Assembly (NCBI GenBank): GCA_020086605.1
Contig: JACBWW010000015.1
Span: forward strand, 24,370,483 to 24,434,482
Length of the DNA: 64,000 nt
DNA from: Lanius collurio
Lineage: Eukaryota > Chordata > Aves > Passeriformes > Laniidae
Direction of reading: 5' to 3'
The translations under genes were made by a program, and so were the position numbers. The notes under the pieces are model-generated. The model was not told where the DNA came from and made no database searches. It saw only the letters and a program-made list of their open reading frames with translations. Shown one piece after another: positions 24,661 through 37,669 of this stretch; position 1 is the stretch's first letter, and every line of letters begins with the position of its first letter.

Positions 24661-27600
24661 TGAATATCCCAAATGTTGCTGTCTTTGAAAGTGAGAGAGG
24701 AAAAAAAAAATGAGTCTTGAATTTTTGATGAGGTCGAATTTGGGAAAGATTGCATTACAAATTAATTCTGAAATATTTCAATCTGTTATGACACAATAAA
24801 TATTTCAAGTTCAATTTATTTTACAACTTAATAGTGCATTTATTTGCATATTATTTCCTATTGGGTTATTTTCAATGACATGAGAGCCATGTGTTATATT
24901 ATTTTGCACCATCATGATAGATGTGTCATAAAATAATGCCAAAGTAATGAAAGCTTCATACGGATGAGGGAGAAAAAGTAATGAAAATAACAACAAAATG
25001 AATTTCCAGCATGTGCCAGAAGCAGATTTTTTTTTTAAAAAAGTTCTTTTCCATTTTTAAAATTTGAAGTCAACACAAATTTACACATCCAGGGTTTTGC
25101 CAGAACAGTTCCATTTCCCTGGTAGAAAAGTGTTGTGACAGAGGGTTCCTGGCAGTTTCTGCTATTCAGATGCTGAGGTGAACAGTAACCTTACTCAATC
25201 TCCCTTGATAAAAGGTCAGGAGACGTGGGGATGTACCAATTCTAGTCAGATTTACTCAGAAATTGGTTGAATTCTGTAAACTGAGCCATGGCCTGCACAA
25301 GTTCTCTCTGCTAATGAATGACATTCTCTTTACTTCCACTCTCATCTTCAGCAGAGAAAGAAAAAGCTCTTTTCGGTGTCTGACACTTTTTCAGGTAATT
25401 ATTTGCAAAGAGAAAGGATTCTTTTTTTTAAATAGAAGTACCCAGCTAGCAGTACAAAAACAATTAATCATCTTTAGAGACAAGCTTGCCTGGTGTAAAT
25501 TGACATGACTGCACCCGGCAAGCATGTGGTTACGTGTATTCTTAGCTAATTTGGCTCATAATCACTGGAAATATTAGTCAGATTATCTCATATGCCAAGG
25601 TTCATGTGACCGGCTAATAATCTGGACGACTGTTCAGTGAGACAGCCCTCTGCTTACGTACATGTGCTGGAAACTACGTCAGCTCAAACCATAGTTCGGA
25701 ATATCTCCTGGTTCTGGAGAGACTGGATTGAGAGATTGAGATCAGAGCCAGCTGTTTGGGAGCCACTTCACTGCAGTCTACTGAGGAAAAGGCTGGATTC
25801 TGTATAAAGCCTTTGTGTAGTTGCTGACAACACTTGCCTATATGTAGTTACTTCTATGCCACTTCAATGGTGAGCTCCTTTATTTATATCTCTTTGGACA
25901 TGACCAACACACTGGTTCACCAAGAGAACAGTGTGGGATACGCCAGGGAAAGGTTAAAGCAAAATAGTGCCCAATTTTTAATTCTGTCTTTCAAAACTGA
26001 CAATAAGAAAGAGCCAGTCTGATCTAGAAGTCAAATTCATGAAACACAGAGCTCAGTTAGAACAGGTGTTTTTCCTAATAACTTTTGGTGGAGTGCTGCT
26101 GGTTTCTGATAATACAGCATGGTCCCAAAACAAGGACAGGGTGAAAAAGCAGTAATGATGAAGTATTTGTTGAGTGCTGAATTTGGAAATTACCAGCTTT
26201 CCCTTTGGCTGGTTATCTGTTCTGCAGCCAGATCCTCAGCTGCAATAAACCGGTGTCACCCCTTTGAACAAATTTACCCTGGCTGAAGATGGAGAGGTGG
26301 TTAATGAGCAGCTGGAGTGGCAGAATTTCTGAATTTCTGCAATTATGGAAAATGCCTGTTACAAAGTAGGTGACTCAGCAGTGCAGTGGTACTGATATGT
26401 CACAAAGAGAAAAAATATTCATAGGGAAATACTGAATGAAAGATTACTTATTTCCTGAAATTCTATTATTCAAATTCTTATTGATATTCTGCTGACCTCT
26501 GACCCCTACAATAATTCTTTAGTGCAAGAACTGTGTGATGCAATTACATACAGATCATCACATTTGGCATAATTCCTTGACTTATAAATGTGAAAGAAGT
26601 ATGAAAGTGGATAACTATCTGATTAGCTTGCACTCACAAAAGGCAGTATTAAGTTCCCTTAATATCTTCCACTTAGTGCTCTTCCTTGAGTCACAGCATA
26701 AAATACTAATACGGTATTTTAAATCTTAAAAAGAAATGTGATGCTTTGTGCATTGGTGTTGGAAAGAAGAACAGAGCTGATATGGATGACCCAGAAGGTC
26801 CTTTAATTCTTGAATTCCTATAAATGAAAAGTTGCCTCAAATGGAAAAGCAAAAGTTTTCTGGCTGTGAAAGTACAGGAAAACCAGGATTTGACATTTTT
26901 AAATCATCCTTTTCTGAATGAAAAGTGTAATGAATGCAACCCACAGCTGTAAAATATGCATTTATTCATAACATTTTTAAAGAAAAAGTAGTCTTGAACC
27001 TTACACATGATAGTCATCTATTAGAAAGTTGACTATATTTTAAATCTGGTGTTAGACTGCAAGTTAAGAGTCGTAGGGAAAAATTGGCGACCATCAGACT
27101 ATAGAAGATACATACCAAATAAGAGCAGAAATCTGTCTTGCTTTAAACAAACTAAGGGTGGTCTCTCACTCTGCTTTGCCTTTGCATATTTGAAAAGTGC
27201 TGAAATAGAAGAAAGAAAGGGTTATAACACTTTTAGAAATAATTCAGAAGAATGAGAGTAAGACTAATAATTACAGTGAAATATTCTAGGGTACTTTATT
27301 CAGTTAGCAGAAAGGATAATAAGAGCAGATGCTTTCCCAGATGCGTACAATTCCTCAGCTTGTATTGATATACAATGAAAAGAACAAAAGATAACTAATG
27401 GTCTACGAAGAGGACACCCTCAGTAGTAAGCTGGTGTCTCAGCATCCATCTTCTCATTGATCAATATTAGAAACTATAACTTCACTGGTTGTTTTACGAG
27501 GTATTTAAAAAAGGACACAGAATTATCAAGATCATAAAAAAGTGTATTTCATTCTTTTGTGGCTATAGCCTCATTATTCTGCCTGGGAAAGGACACCGTG

Positions 27601-27779
27601 ATTCTTCTATGTCACATCCCATTCTGAAGGGGGAAAGTATTTGTGTTATTTTTCAGCTCACAATCTGTGTAGTTTGTCTCAAGTGGAAGGGTCCTCCTCT
27701 AAGCCAGCTGGCTCATAAAACAAGTGTCCTGCAGCCCTCCTGGCTGGATGTGAACTCCATGCTTCCCTGGGCCCCCACA

Positions 27780-28060
27780 GCCTGTGCAGAGCCGCGCGGA
27801 GCTGCCAGACTGCGGCTCAGCAGCCCAGACATCTCCGGGCCCGGGCTGGCAGGGCTTACACCAGCTCTGGCCCGAAGCAGCTCAGATGTAGCCAAGCCCA
27901 GCAGTGCTCCTGCTAATGAGCTCTGCCTCGCTCAGGGGTGTACCGAGCACGGCCCTCCCAGCTGCTGCTGTACGGTGCAAGCGCCAGCTTCGGAGGTGGG
28001 GAGTGGTGTGTGGTGCTGCACATCGCACCCCACGGGCACACTCACCGGTTCCTGGGCTGC
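27780..28060. other. Isolated CpG-rich patch inside intron 1
   Basis: By eye about sixteen CpG dinucleotides fall in roughly 280 bp (for example GAGCCGCGCGGAGC and CTCCGGGCCCGGGC), while the surrounding kilobases have almost none. It sits about 2.25 kb upstream of exon 2. Long overlapping open frames on both strands here are a side effect of high GC and encode no recognisable domain. It could be an intronic CpG island with an alternative promoter, an enhancer, or inserted GC-rich DNA. Confidence 0.6.
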
Positions 28061-30302
28061 AGCAGCACCCTGGAAGCACTTTGTAACTTTTAAAGACCTA
28101 AGGCATGTCGATGGTTCCACAGGTAGACCTAAAGCACGAGCTTAGATCAGCTTTTAAAATATCTGAAGTTAGGCTCTGCCATAGCAGGATTTGGAGGGGA
28201 GAAAGCACTGGTTGTCTCAGGATGAAAAAAGGGAGAGGGATGTAGAGTTGCTAACAAGGGCTGGGCTAAGACATTTAGAACAGATTGAGTGCAGCTCTGC
28301 CCTGAAGTGAAAACATACTCAGGAGAGCTGGAGATGGAGACCTGAGCTCTGTTTTGAGCAAGCACTGCTCTGTAAGCATGCTAAGCTTTACAGTTTTTCA
28401 GCTTTCTTTGACTAAATCAGATGATCAGCTCTCCAGAGCATGGTTTGGTCCTAGCTAGTCTGTCCCAGAACCCATCACAGTGAGGTGCTGATCTGTAGGG
28501 ATGCAGGCCCTGCAGTCCTGTGGCTTATACTGTGTTTCCATCAAACTGGAAAAGACCATCCCTGTCCTTCAGCTGGCAATGCCAGCTCTGAATACCTGCA
28601 CATCTGCCTTGTGCTAGGACACATGACAGATTTTGGTCTGCAGGCTTGTGTGCTGAATAGTTTTTGCCAGCTATCAGTGCGTGCATCCATATCTGATGGA
28701 TTCTGGGCTCCAGGCCCCACAGGCATGAGATTACAAAGTGTGATAAAGCAATTTCAGACATTTTTAGAGGTTTTGAGAACATAAGCCCCCCAGCTCCGGT
28801 ATTCAAGTCCACAGAGGTTGCACACATGACAAGAAAAGACACATGGAGACCATGAGAGATGTGCTGTTCTCTTGGGTGTTGCATGGAATGGCTTAAGTGC
28901 AATAAACACAGATAAAATATTTTCTTTCATTTCTGAGCTAAGAAAGATAAAATGTCTTCTATTTTTTGCTGTAGCTAGGAAGAAAAGAGACTCCCAGGGC
29001 AATGCCTCTTGCCTGGCCCAGGAAAGCCTGTTCAACATGGTTTGGGTCAGCACAGGTTTGGGGACAGAGAAAATGTGATCCCTGGTTTCAAGGAGCCCTA
29101 GCCTTGATTTGGGTGGAGTTGGCATTGCTTAGCAGCCACATCAGAGAGACAAGTCAGGATTTAAGTGGAATGTAATTTACAGCAGTTTCTGTAAATAAGG
29201 ACTTTTCCAGTGCCCAGTAAAACCCTCTGTCACTGTGGAAAATAGAGTGTTCTCAGCTAAACCCAAGGAAAAAGCTGGGAGAGGTCTATACTGCCTTTTA
29301 GCACAGGTGTTATTTTACATCTTTAGATCACTGAAATACATATTGAGCTCTCTACCTGTTCATATTATTTCTGGAAGCAAGTTGGGTTACTCATAAGTAC
29401 TGATAGCATATATATTGCATATTTACATGGGGTGTCAACATAAGAGTAAACTTTTCTTTCTGTGCTGATTTGTTGCTTTTGAGTCAGCAATTTTAATTTG
29501 CTTCATCAGTATTTCTCCAAACTCAATCTTTTCAACAAAACAACCTATGTTAAGGTTCTGACTGATCTCTACCAGGAGAATTTCTCATGTTCTTCTCTAT
29601 ACTTTAGCATGGTTATTGTCAAAATCCACTAATAAGTAGCTCAACATGCTACTTCCTCAAGAGTCCCATTGCCTTTCCAGGAAAACAAAAGGCAAATCCA
29701 AGTCTTTCGCTCTAATAAATTCTGTGTTTCTCCGACAGTTTGTACAAAGTATATTAAGAAATCAATACACACAATAAAACAGACCCTGAAAAGCCTCCAG
29801 ACTGCCCTCTAACACTGTGACACCTGAATTGCTTCAGAGGACATCAACAAAAGCACGCAGAAGCAAACTCATTTCAGACAGAAAGGACAGAACCTGCCAC
29901 TTTTGCTACTGGCCTCTCCAGAGAACCCTTTCATATCCCTAGGAGATGGACCTCAGCATGCTTCAATCTAACTAAAGCTAAACCCTTTAAGTTTTCCCAC
30001 TGCTTTCATCTTGGGGGCAATTATTGCATCAAGCAGTGGCAGCACCTTTCCCTCTTGACCCTTGTGGTTTTACCCTTCCTTTGACCAGGCAGAGGTGGTC
30101 CAGGTGATGTGTAACTCAAATGTGGTTAATCCTTAACAGACCAACCTGTGAAAGCAAATTTTCTGATTTGTTTCATTTTAGCCTGAAGAACTTGCAGACA
30201 AACTTAAGCAAACTTAAGCATATCTGCATTAGAGGAGTGGAGAAAGGATCCCAAAGTGAAGAAGAAAAAATTAATCTCCATGCATTTTGCTTTCTTTTCC
30301 AG

Positions 30303-30354
30303 GTACCTCCAACATCTACCCTTCTTGATGTGAAACACAAATTTCACAAAGCAT
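30303..30354 (+). CDS. TECRL: TECRL exon 2, residues 79 to first base of codon 96
   Basis: A 52-nt exon sits between a pyrimidine-rich acceptor (TTTCTTTTCCAG, ending 30302) and the donor GTAAGT at 30355. It enters in phase 0 and leaves after the first base of a Cys codon. The translation VPPTSTLLDVKHKFHKA is followed by the split Cys. The DVK-KFHKAC block is characteristic of TECRL; TECR has a related but distinct segment here. It continues the N-terminal ubiquitin-like region. The exon is short and isolated, about 13.4 kb from exon 1 and 19.4 kb from exon 3. Confidence 0.95.
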
Positions 30355-30770
30355 GTAAGTACTATGGCTACCAGGCTGGAGGCATGGTTAGAGGCCTTTC
30401 ACTTAGAGAAATTGTCAAATTTATTTTTCATGAATCTCACACAAAAGCTGAGGCTGGCTTGACAGCTCCAGTGCTCAATAAGAACAGTGTTTGAGCTAAG
30501 GTTCTATTGTAGCTATCGCAGATGAGAGAGAATGGAAGGAGAAAACTGCATAATTTATCACTGCTCAGCACATAAGGGGCAGTAGTTTCTATCTTGTTTT
30601 TAACATTACACAGTGTCAATTCAAGACCAGTACTGCATTTGTTCTCCCAGTGTTATACTGGATAGACTTCAATAACTATAGACTGCTTCAAGCTGCCCCT
30701 AAACTGACCATGTGGACCAAAAAAATACTGTAGTAGGGAACTTGAGTTCAGAGTGATTAAATGACATCTG

Positions 30771-30925
30771 GATTTAGGTTAGATATGCAGAGGAAATTCT
30801 TTATAGTGAGGGTGGCAAAGCACTGGCACAGGCTGCCCAAAGAAGCTGTGAATATCCTGTCCCTAGAAGGGTTCCAGGCCATGTTGGATGGTGCACTGAG
30901 TGCCCTGGTCTAGGGGGTGGCATCT
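30771..30925 (+). mobile_element. CR1 LINE 3' fragment, sense orientation
   Basis: The segment reads like the well-known CR1 3' region in sense: a TTTAGGTTAGATAT start, a GAGGGTGGCAAAGCACTGGCA block, CAGGCTGCCCAAAGAAGCTGTG, then GGTTCCAGGCCATGTTGGATGG and a CCTGGTCTAG end. It is truncated at both ends, is non-coding and carries many substitutions. It lies 417 bp downstream of exon 2, and a 24-nt poly(A) run follows 70 bp later but is not part of the CR1 3' end. Confidence 0.88.
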
Positions 30926-30993
30926 TAGATACTGAGTTTTCATTATTTTTACAAAAAAAGGGTGTGTTCAACTAAAGGCTAGATGCCTTTTGC

Positions 30994-31017
30994 AAAAAAA
31001 AAAAAAAAAAAAAAAAA
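30994..31017. repeat. Poly(A) run (24 nt)
   Basis: Twenty-four A residues in intron 2, about 70 bp after a CR1 fragment. CR1 elements do not end in poly(A), and the sequence before the run does not resemble a processed mRNA, so its origin is open. Confidence 0.9.
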
Positions 31018-32784
31018 GGTTGTCTGCCACTAATATGCTTGAGTTCAGAGTAGGGTAAGTAGAAAAAGCATTATGCTTCTCCTCTGTCCTTAGAATTTTA
31101 TAAAGCACTAAAGCTTAAGGCATCTGTGGTTGCACACGGGTTCAGTTGATGAAGCAAAAGGCTGTTAATCTGACTGCTCCAAAGTTACTTATTTTCTCTC
31201 CCTGTAAGGGCTTGTAAAATACAAAATGGCAAAAGTTCAAAAGCCACACTGCTGAATATGAAAAGATCGAGTGCATAAGTTTTAATATTTCAGTAAGGGT
31301 ATGTCCTCCCATCAGTTTGTCAAATGCAGTGCACTTCTGCCTAGAATCTCTTAAATCAATTGAAACTGGATTTATATTGATGTAGTTTAAATTTGTTGGA
31401 GAACCCTGGCACAGAGGTTTATGCCAATATAACTGTAATGCAGTTTTTAATGGATTTGGGCTAAAATGATGTGAGATTGTGTATAAGCCGTTTCAATGGC
31501 ACCTGTTTTGATATTGAGAGGCATCTTACTCGTCAAGTACCCCCAGTGATGTAAATGGAGCTGATTGTGAAGGAAGAGAGTAAGCATACAACAAAGCACA
31601 GTACACATCACGAACCAAACCTCTGGCAGCGCAGTGTTTTAGAGCACGTGGAAGGGCTGGCAAGTGCCTTCAATGCTTTTTAAGTTCTCAGTTTTTTATG
31701 TCAATTCCTCCCATTCCTTGGAGTACACCATTTCATTGTCCTCTGTCCTTTCTTCTCATTTCAGCTCATTGCTTTGATCTCTTTCTTCCAGTTCAGCCTG
31801 GATGTTGTTGCCTCATGAGGTCCCCCCTGCTTCCTCCTTTCCTAGTTGCAAAGATCAAACCTTCACTTTTTTCTCTTTGTATAGTTAGTGGGATGACAGC
31901 TAATAGAATATCATTCTCTTAGGCAAGGGCTGAGAAGAGGCTGAAGCTGATCTGTGTGTGGATGTCTTTGGTTAGTGTGCTATTTTGCACTAGCTCATGC
32001 ATTCATTTCTGTCATTTTGTGTGTGCCAGACTCACATGTTCCCCTATAATCTCTCATTAAAACACACTCCTACGCACACCCTCTTACAGTCTCCCTGTCT
32101 TCATATACTCTCCTTTGATCACCCATGCAATTAAGCTTTCTCCTCAGCTGGTATCTTGTCAGCCCTTCAGTGAGAGGAACCCCTGTGAAGCAATTTCATA
32201 AGCATCATCTCTGTCACTGATCAGGTTTTGCTGCCTGATTCAAGAAAGGAGGAAAAAGACTGAATTATGAATTGCAGCACAGGCTGTTAGACATTAAAAT
32301 AAAAGAAATGAGATGCAAGTGACACGTGCCATCTTACTGAAAAATAATTTCTAAGTTAGTCAAATATTAGTTTGAATCTTCATTTATACAAAAGTCCAGG
32401 AACAAACACTGAAATACTCCTTCACTTCAGCAAAACTCTCTACTGAAACTACCCCAGCAAGGCCTAACCCTATGATTTTTGTGGCATTGAGTTCAGCAAG
32501 GCAGTCCCAGTTTTATCACTGGTAATTCAGGGATCTTAGTGGAGAAAAACCATTTAAGACAAAGTGCTATTTTCATGGGAATTCAAAGGGTTTGTCCAAA
32601 CTGAATCTGTTTTGAATCATCCCTCGGCTGCTGTAGCCACTGCCCGTGGGAGGTACAGGCAGCACCAACTGGGGTCAGTCCAGAACAGCAGATTCCCTGC
32701 TGCAGCCCCCTCCAGCCATCAGCTCTCCGTAACAGATGTTAGAGCCAGGCTGTCATGCTCAATAGCAAACATCACACCTGCCCA

Positions 32785-32915
32785 CCATGGATCTGTCTAA
32801 TCCTTTTTAAACCTACTTACAGTTTTGACCTCAGCAAAATCCTCTGGGAAGGAGTTCCACAATATAAGTGTGTTGTGGACAAATGCCTACACTTTTACAG
32901 CTTGATGTTTTCTGC
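32785..32915 (-). mobile_element. Ancient CR1 LINE fragment, antisense
   Basis: The plus strand reads TCTAATCCTTTTTAAACC, then a TTTTGACCTCAGCAAAATCC block, then TCTGGGAAGGAGTTCCACAA and GTGTTGTGGACAAA. This is the reverse-complement layout of an old CR1/L3-like 3' region that I associate with turtles, crocodilians and birds. Divergence is high, so the edges are approximate and the exact subfamily cannot be set from memory. Confidence 0.7.
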
Positions 32916-35900
32916 CTGGAATTGAGTGGCAGCTGTGTGTCAGGGTATCACTGGCCATCATGCTGAGTTGTCTGAGGCATGGGCAAAGAAGCCTCAATAA
33001 AATCGGTGCTGTGCACTAGGAGACTTTACCAGAATTTTCCTCATTCCTTTGGCTAGCTGGCAGAGATGGAACCAAGCCAAAAACTAAGTGTAAAAGAAAG
33101 AATTCTCTTGACCCATTTTCTCAGTTACTTATAATGAGTTAGGTACCTGGCATTTTCTTTATCTATACAGATTATGTTTTCAATGGAGAAAGAAATACCT
33201 TGTAGGTTAAAATTACTGAGCTCTTGTCCTTGGCAATAACTTTTCACCTTTAATTTATTTTTATCCTTGCAAAATGTATTGGACTGCTGGGGGAGGAAAT
33301 CTTAGATAGAAAATGAAAAACTGTAATAATAATGCTAATTCAAGTATCACATAACTAAAATAAAATACCTCTAGAGCAGATAATATAGGGGAGTCAGTGA
33401 TCATTAAATATTTTCAAGGTTACTGCATGAAAGTTGCTGAAAAAGCTCTTGAAAGAAGAGGAAGAACAGAAAGGAAAGGGAGTAATAAGACCTCAGCAGT
33501 CCTGTAACAAACTGATGGAGGCAACCTCTTGCAAAAGAGGGACAGCACAATTGCAGCTACATTTTGAAGCCAGAAGGGTGAGCATAGGGAGGCCAGAAAT
33601 TACCCTCTAGGCAGAAGGAGCAGGCAGGGAAGGCAGGAAGCCTAGTGATGTGTGGAAGGAAAAAGGGAAGTCCAAGAGACAACTGAAAACGTCATGTCAA
33701 GGGTATCTTGGTCCCCAGAGGGAAATCAAGTACTCAAGGAATAAGGAACATCTAAACTAATGAAGTTATACAGGGCATTTAAAATAAGCCATATCAATGA
33801 AAGCAAATCATTAATACAGAAATTGTCAGTAGATGGCACTCAAGAATAAACAGTATAATTTCTAAACAACATGAAACTTTAGAATCCTGCCATACCATCT
33901 TATAACTGCTCCTCACAGGTATTTCTATAATGATCCTGGGAGCTATATTCCCTGGAATGCTGCTGAAATATTTTCTGTTGCTTTTCTCTAGAGAGAGGGC
34001 AGGGAAAAAGTGCAATTCCTTCTTCATGATGGGACCAATCTCTCTTTTAGCCTCCTCCTTACAGTAGGGCAGTGTGTTAGGGATCATCTGCCAGGTTTTA
34101 CCTACTGCTCTCATCCTGAGTGTTCCCCAGAAGCAACAGGAGAACCGGCAGTCCTGCAGATTCCATCACCCTGCAAACCCCCTGGTCAGAGCACCTCCTG
34201 TCTGACTGCCTGCACAAAAGCAGACCAGAGGCTCCCACACAGGCTCTTCCACCACAGCATTTCACGCCTGTCAAACACTCCCACTGACTTCCAGGTGCTT
34301 GAATAAGATGTTTATTTCCTAGTGCAAGGAGACCCACTCTCAGAAGGCAAAAAATAAGTAGAAGTACCACATCACACAATTCTTTTACCTGAGCATATTC
34401 TCCCTCCTCCCCTTTTCAAAATGACCTGTTACTGCCTTCAGCTCGCTTCTACCCCCAGTTGCCTGTCAGTAGTGCTCTGCCCAGGCAGTGCTCAGCAGCT
34501 GCAGGGAGAGCAGCATTTAAAAAAAACCAAACAGGTTCTTGTTCACCCAGAACCCTGAAGCAGATCTTTGGAACACAGAACAGTGGAAGTCAAGCTGATG
34601 GGGTGAAGGGCAAGGAGGAGAATCTCTCCTTGCTCAGAAATCACAAAGCCATCTTTGTGAGCACAGCTCAAGGCACAAGAAGTACTAAAATTAATTCTTT
34701 AGTGGAGGAAGTCCTCTTTCTTTTCTCCTTTCTAAAAAGGCTGCTAAGGGTTTTCATGCCCTGAATGTGCAAATTTTCTGGTTTTCATGATATCTGAAAC
34801 CTAACAGCATGATTCCAATAGCAAGGGCATCAGGAATAACTGTGTTTTGCCAGGCCCTGTGCTGACAAACAAGAGCAGGATGCAGAGCTGATGCTGGAAA
34901 GGATGACTGTACTGCATCACGTAATTTCCTTCTGGAGGCTGGCTGTGATGTTAAACTGCAAGGCTCAGAGAGGTGAGGAAGGACGCTGTGGGGATTAGTC
35001 ATTAAGAGCAGTACCAGGGAGAGCGGTGACTGCTAAGCCAGTCCTTGCCTACCAGCTCTGTATAATCAGGACTGGCTGATAACACAGTCTTGCTGAGAAC
35101 CTGCAGTTCCTCTGATTTCTCCACACTGTCTATTACAGCTGGATTCTCAGGTTGCAGAAAGTTAATGAAATCTGTCAATTTTGATGCCTGGAGAGACTCA
35201 TGTGCCTGATGAATACATCTGCTGGGGACTCAGACAGAGAAGCTGAATTATGCTGTTTATGGCTCAGCAAAGTTGACTTCATAGTCTTGGTCTGTCAATC
35301 AGCCACGCGTCTCACAAACCAAAGAGACCCAAATAAGTTATATCTAGGGCACAGAGCCTTCCAGAGGGATCTTTCTTCTGTCCTATATTAGGAGATCAGG
35401 CTTTGAGAAAGCCAAAATTTTTGAAAGAGGGTAGTGATCTGATCCCACCATGAGTCACCTTGAGCTGGATGCACTCCCCGGACAGAAAGGCAGCTACAAA
35501 GTCTATAGCTTTTATCAGATCTCAAACTCCTTCCTCCCTGATTGTGTCCTAAGTAGTTCACACTAGCCCAGAATCCATATATGAAGGAGTTTTCGAAAGA
35601 ACAGACAAGACCCTGCTGTGCAGGCATCTGATTGCAGAGCTCAGAGGCCCAGCATTAAGTCCCCAGTATGGATTCTCAGAGCACACTGGGTTGGCAGTCA
35701 CATCCAGCTATTGTTTTCAATAAATTCTCCCCTCTCTGCATTCATAACAACTCAATTGGAAATTACACAATGAAGGCGAATCACTGGGGATGGGCAGTTG
35801 TTACAAATGGGCACTAAGAAGAACGGTGATTTCATCAGTGTAAATTGCTCATTCATCTGTGTTGACTTTGTAAATGGAAATTACTAGATTAGGAGGAAAC

Positions 35901-37644
35901 ATGGTATTTATTCCATCCTATATTTATAATTTATTTTTCTTTTGTCTTAGTCACACAGCAGAAATCAATACAACACTAGTTTCTGATTAATTTCTGTATC
36001 CCTCAAATGACACAATTCTAAGATCTTTTTACTTCTTTATGGCTGTCAATATAACCCAGTTTATTAGAAACTCCTTGAATTTCTTGTTACTGCCTCAGTG
36101 ATTCTTGTGTATTCTGAAATTCTTTACTTTTTTTCTTCCCAGCTCTGAGCACAAAGTAAGCAACAGCTTCTGCCACAAAACTCAGAGGTTGCTACCCTCT
36201 TCCTTCCCTGCTCATAGAGGTCTCATCCATGAGTAAATTGCTTCCTGTCCTTGCAGCACATGCCTGTAAGAACAGAAACCCAAATTCCTGCCTCAGGATG
36301 GGGCTTTAGTCACAAGACAAGCCCGTCCAGTAGCTTCACTCCTATCCTGTGTGGGGAGAAGCATCAGGAGGATGACCTCCTCTCAGCTTGTGATATATCT
36401 GTGCAAATCTGTCTATCCAAAATATGGGAGTTTGTCTGATGGTACAGATTTGTGTGACCTGAATTTATGGCTTTGCTGTCAAAATAATTGAAGCCCTTCT
36501 GTGAAAGCTGGGAATTTTTTTCGCTCCTTTGCAACAGCCAGTCAGGAAATGAAAATGGCATCATTGACCTAACACTGTTAAAAGAATGGAGAAGCCAAAC
36601 TGAGTTAACCTCATGATTTTCGTCCTCAGAGTGAATGAAGATTTGCCTTTTACTCAGGCATCAGACACCCACCCACATTCTGTGCTGCAATTAGAGAAAA
36701 ACAGTTCTGGCTGTTTTCCAAAAGAGACAGACAATGCATGGAGCCCATCTCATACCTCCAGAAGGTTCTGTGCACTTCACAGACACTCTTGTGCATCCTG
36801 AGCTGTGGTTATCAGCCTCCCATTCAAATCTCAGTCATGTGTCTCTGGACACCGCTATAAGGCCCAGATTTTGCATTTGGACATTTCCAGCTGGGGTGCT
36901 GAGATAGCAGTGAGAGCAAGCACCAGACCAGGCATCTGCTGTTCATTTCTCTGCTGAGCACTTGAATCTCATTATAAGTTGCAGAGAAAGAGACACTAAA
37001 GCAGTCTGAAAAGCCTCTGATTAGGTATCCATGAAGTTTTGCTTTCTGAAATACACACACGTTTGCAAAAATATTTTATGTATTAAATTAGGAAACTATG
37101 GTGGAGGTTTGGTTCACCAAGCGCATTTAGAAGCAGGGCACAGAGAACCTTGAACAAGACTTTAAGAGATGGATTTTTAAAGCATTTTGCTCTTCAAAAG
37201 ATAAAAGCCAGGAGGCCCCCTGGGACTTTTGAAGTCTCCCGATTAACACTGAAATGAATGTGATGTTTGAGACTTAGGTATTTAAGACTTGACCAATGGG
37301 AGTCATGCTATTGACTGGGCCAAGCTGTGTGCTAGAAACCTTCCCCCTTTTGAGCTTCATTTTCTCATCTATAAAATAAGAATAATTTACCTGCCTTTCA
37401 TCCATCTTGGGATCTTTTGTCTGTTTTGGCTGTGATCCTGTAAGAAACACTTGGGACAAAGAATGACTTAAATATATGTTTAATGACCTATTGAACCAGA
37501 GGGAGTAAGGTGTCTAAAACACAAACCCCAAGATTCATTAAATCCTTAAAGAAATAAGATGACCTTCAGAAAACCATCAATATTTAAATCAGCAATGGAA
37601 AAAGTGAAGATCAACTCAAAAAATTTAATGAAAATTCACGTTGG

Positions 37645-37669
37645 TTTTTTTTTTTTTTTTTTTTTTTTT
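37645..37669. repeat. Poly(T) run (25 nt)
   Basis: Twenty-five T residues in intron 2. On the minus strand it would be a poly(A) following AGCTGTC, but no recognisable processed gene copy precedes it on that strand. Confidence 0.9.

Larger units (their letters stand above)
16938..30302 (+). other. TECRL: TECRL intron 1 (13,365 bp)
   Basis: The intron runs from donor GTGAGT to acceptor TTTCCAG. I saw no coding exon of another gene in it. It contains a 21-bp tandem repeat at 19.43-19.49 kb, an AT-rich segment around 24.5-24.65 kb, a stretch at 23.52-23.72 kb that resembles conserved non-coding DNA in composition, and an isolated CpG-rich patch at 27.78-28.06 kb. No CR1 fragment was recognised here. 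Confidence 0.85.

Noticed and set aside
27489..28145. 218-codon open frame on the + strand, the longest in the window
   Set aside because: It crosses the CpG-rich patch, where stops are rare in several frames on both strands. The protein shows no domain, has low-complexity Ala/Ser/Pro/Cys content and changes character along its length.
30994..31017. Poly(A) run as the tail of a processed pseudogene or SINE
   Set aside because: The 70 bp before it are unique sequence and then a CR1 fragment, which does not use poly(A). No gene-like or SINE-like body is visible.
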